Shown here: positions 63,910 to 64,000 of the stretch, piece by piece
Layout of the letters: each line of letters begins with the position of its first letter
Position numbering within the stretch: the stretch's first letter is position 1
Assembly (NCBI RefSeq): GCF_001457775.1
Contig: NZ_CYSG01000001.1
Location: forward strand, 353,346-417,345
From: Phaeobacter sp. CECT 5382
GTDB lineage: Bacteria > Pseudomonadota > Alphaproteobacteria > Rhodobacterales > Rhodobacteraceae
DNA: 64,000 nt
Direction: 5' to 3'
Translations under genes and position numbers: made by a program
Notes under the pieces: generated by a model
Databases searched by the model: none
What the model was told of the DNA's origin: nothing
The model's input: the letters and a program-made list of their open reading frames with translations, nothing else

Positions 63910-64000
63910 GGCTTTGTTGCACAAATCGGGTGAGGGATTCATTTCGTGAATCCAGCATGGTAGCTGGAGTATATGAGCAGTTGGGCCCCTACGAAGTACA
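63910..64000 (+). mobile_element. Left end of an IS5-family (IS903-like) insertion sequence
   Basis: GGCTTTGTTGCACAAATC at 63910 is the kind of terminal inverted repeat seen in IS903-group IS5 elements. A hairpin GGATTCA-TTTCG-TGAATCC (63933-63951) follows. The element is cut by the window end, so its right end and target duplication cannot be checked. Confidence 0.75.
63973..64000 (+). CDS. IS5-family transposase (start only)
   Basis: ATG at 63973 with GGAG upstream; only nine residues are visible (MSSWAPTKY). This agrees with the N-terminus of transposases carried by such elements as I recall it. The remainder lies outside the window. Confidence 0.6.

Overview
The window is a GC-rich stretch of an alphaproteobacterial chromosome. 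It most likely comes from Rhodobacterales (roseobacter group). The evidence is the gene content and order: a division and cell wall (dcw) cluster with DUF2484 proteins between murC and murB, a DUF1127 gene followed by four CCUCCUCCC-loop hairpins, an extended structured mraZ leader, and his genes scattered among small roseobacter-type genes. I cannot name a species from the sequence alone.

Layout. Positions 1-9100: the 3' end of cobT (B12 cobaltochelatase), an M24 aminopeptidase P, a DUF427 protein, a LysR regulator with a small divergent ORF, a ClC-type chloride transporter with a CBS-like tail, and recN. Positions 9085-36543 form a long minus-strand block. In transcription order it reads mrp, (leader RNA) mraZ, rsmH, ftsL, ftsI, murE, murF, mraY, murD, ftsW, murG, murC, an APC permease, two DUF2484 proteins, murB, ddl, ftsQ, ftsA, ftsZ, lpxC, bamD, recN. 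Only a BaiN/HI0933-type flavoprotein (23748-24938) lies on the opposite strand inside it. Together these genes make the UDP-MurNAc-pentapeptide and lipid II precursors, the septal transpeptidase complex and the Z-ring. lpxC and bamD add outer-membrane biogenesis at the end.

Positions 36544-47410: DUF1127 plus four small hairpin RNAs, a UvrD/PcrA helicase, a GAF-GGDEF membrane protein, an FMN-dependent alpha-hydroxy-acid dehydrogenase and a 1147-residue pyruvate carboxylase. Positions 47450-50475: three nearly identical tRNA-Gly(GCC) units. A two-gene type II restriction-modification module (C5 methyltransferase and NaeI-like endonuclease) sits between units 1 and 2. Positions 50600-60360: a class III aminotransferase, a stand-alone Lrp/AsnC RAM domain, and hisB, hisH, hisA, hisF and hisE interspersed with TetR and AraC regulators, a peroxiredoxin-like protein, DUF2147, DUF2867 and small membrane proteins. 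Positions 60500-64000: CoA-binding and YHS proteins, a zinc-ribbon protein, rlmB, tRNA-Tyr, and the left end of an IS5-family element cut by the window edge.

The strongest non-coding signals are these: (i) the DUF1127 + four-hairpin locus at 36884-37308, which matches the architecture of ccaF1-CcsR1-4 of Rhodobacter; (ii) a leader of about 265 nt with a Rho-independent terminator ahead of mraZ, which matches the UpsM arrangement of Rhodobacteraceae; (iii) upstream of that leader, three 19-bp iteron-like repeats plus two consensus DnaA boxes, which no annotated gene explains; (iv) the restriction-modification module embedded in a tRNA-Gly array; and (v) a 38-bp perfect palindrome and a two-hairpin dispersed repeat. 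All functional calls come from reading motifs and family resemblance; no database search was possible.
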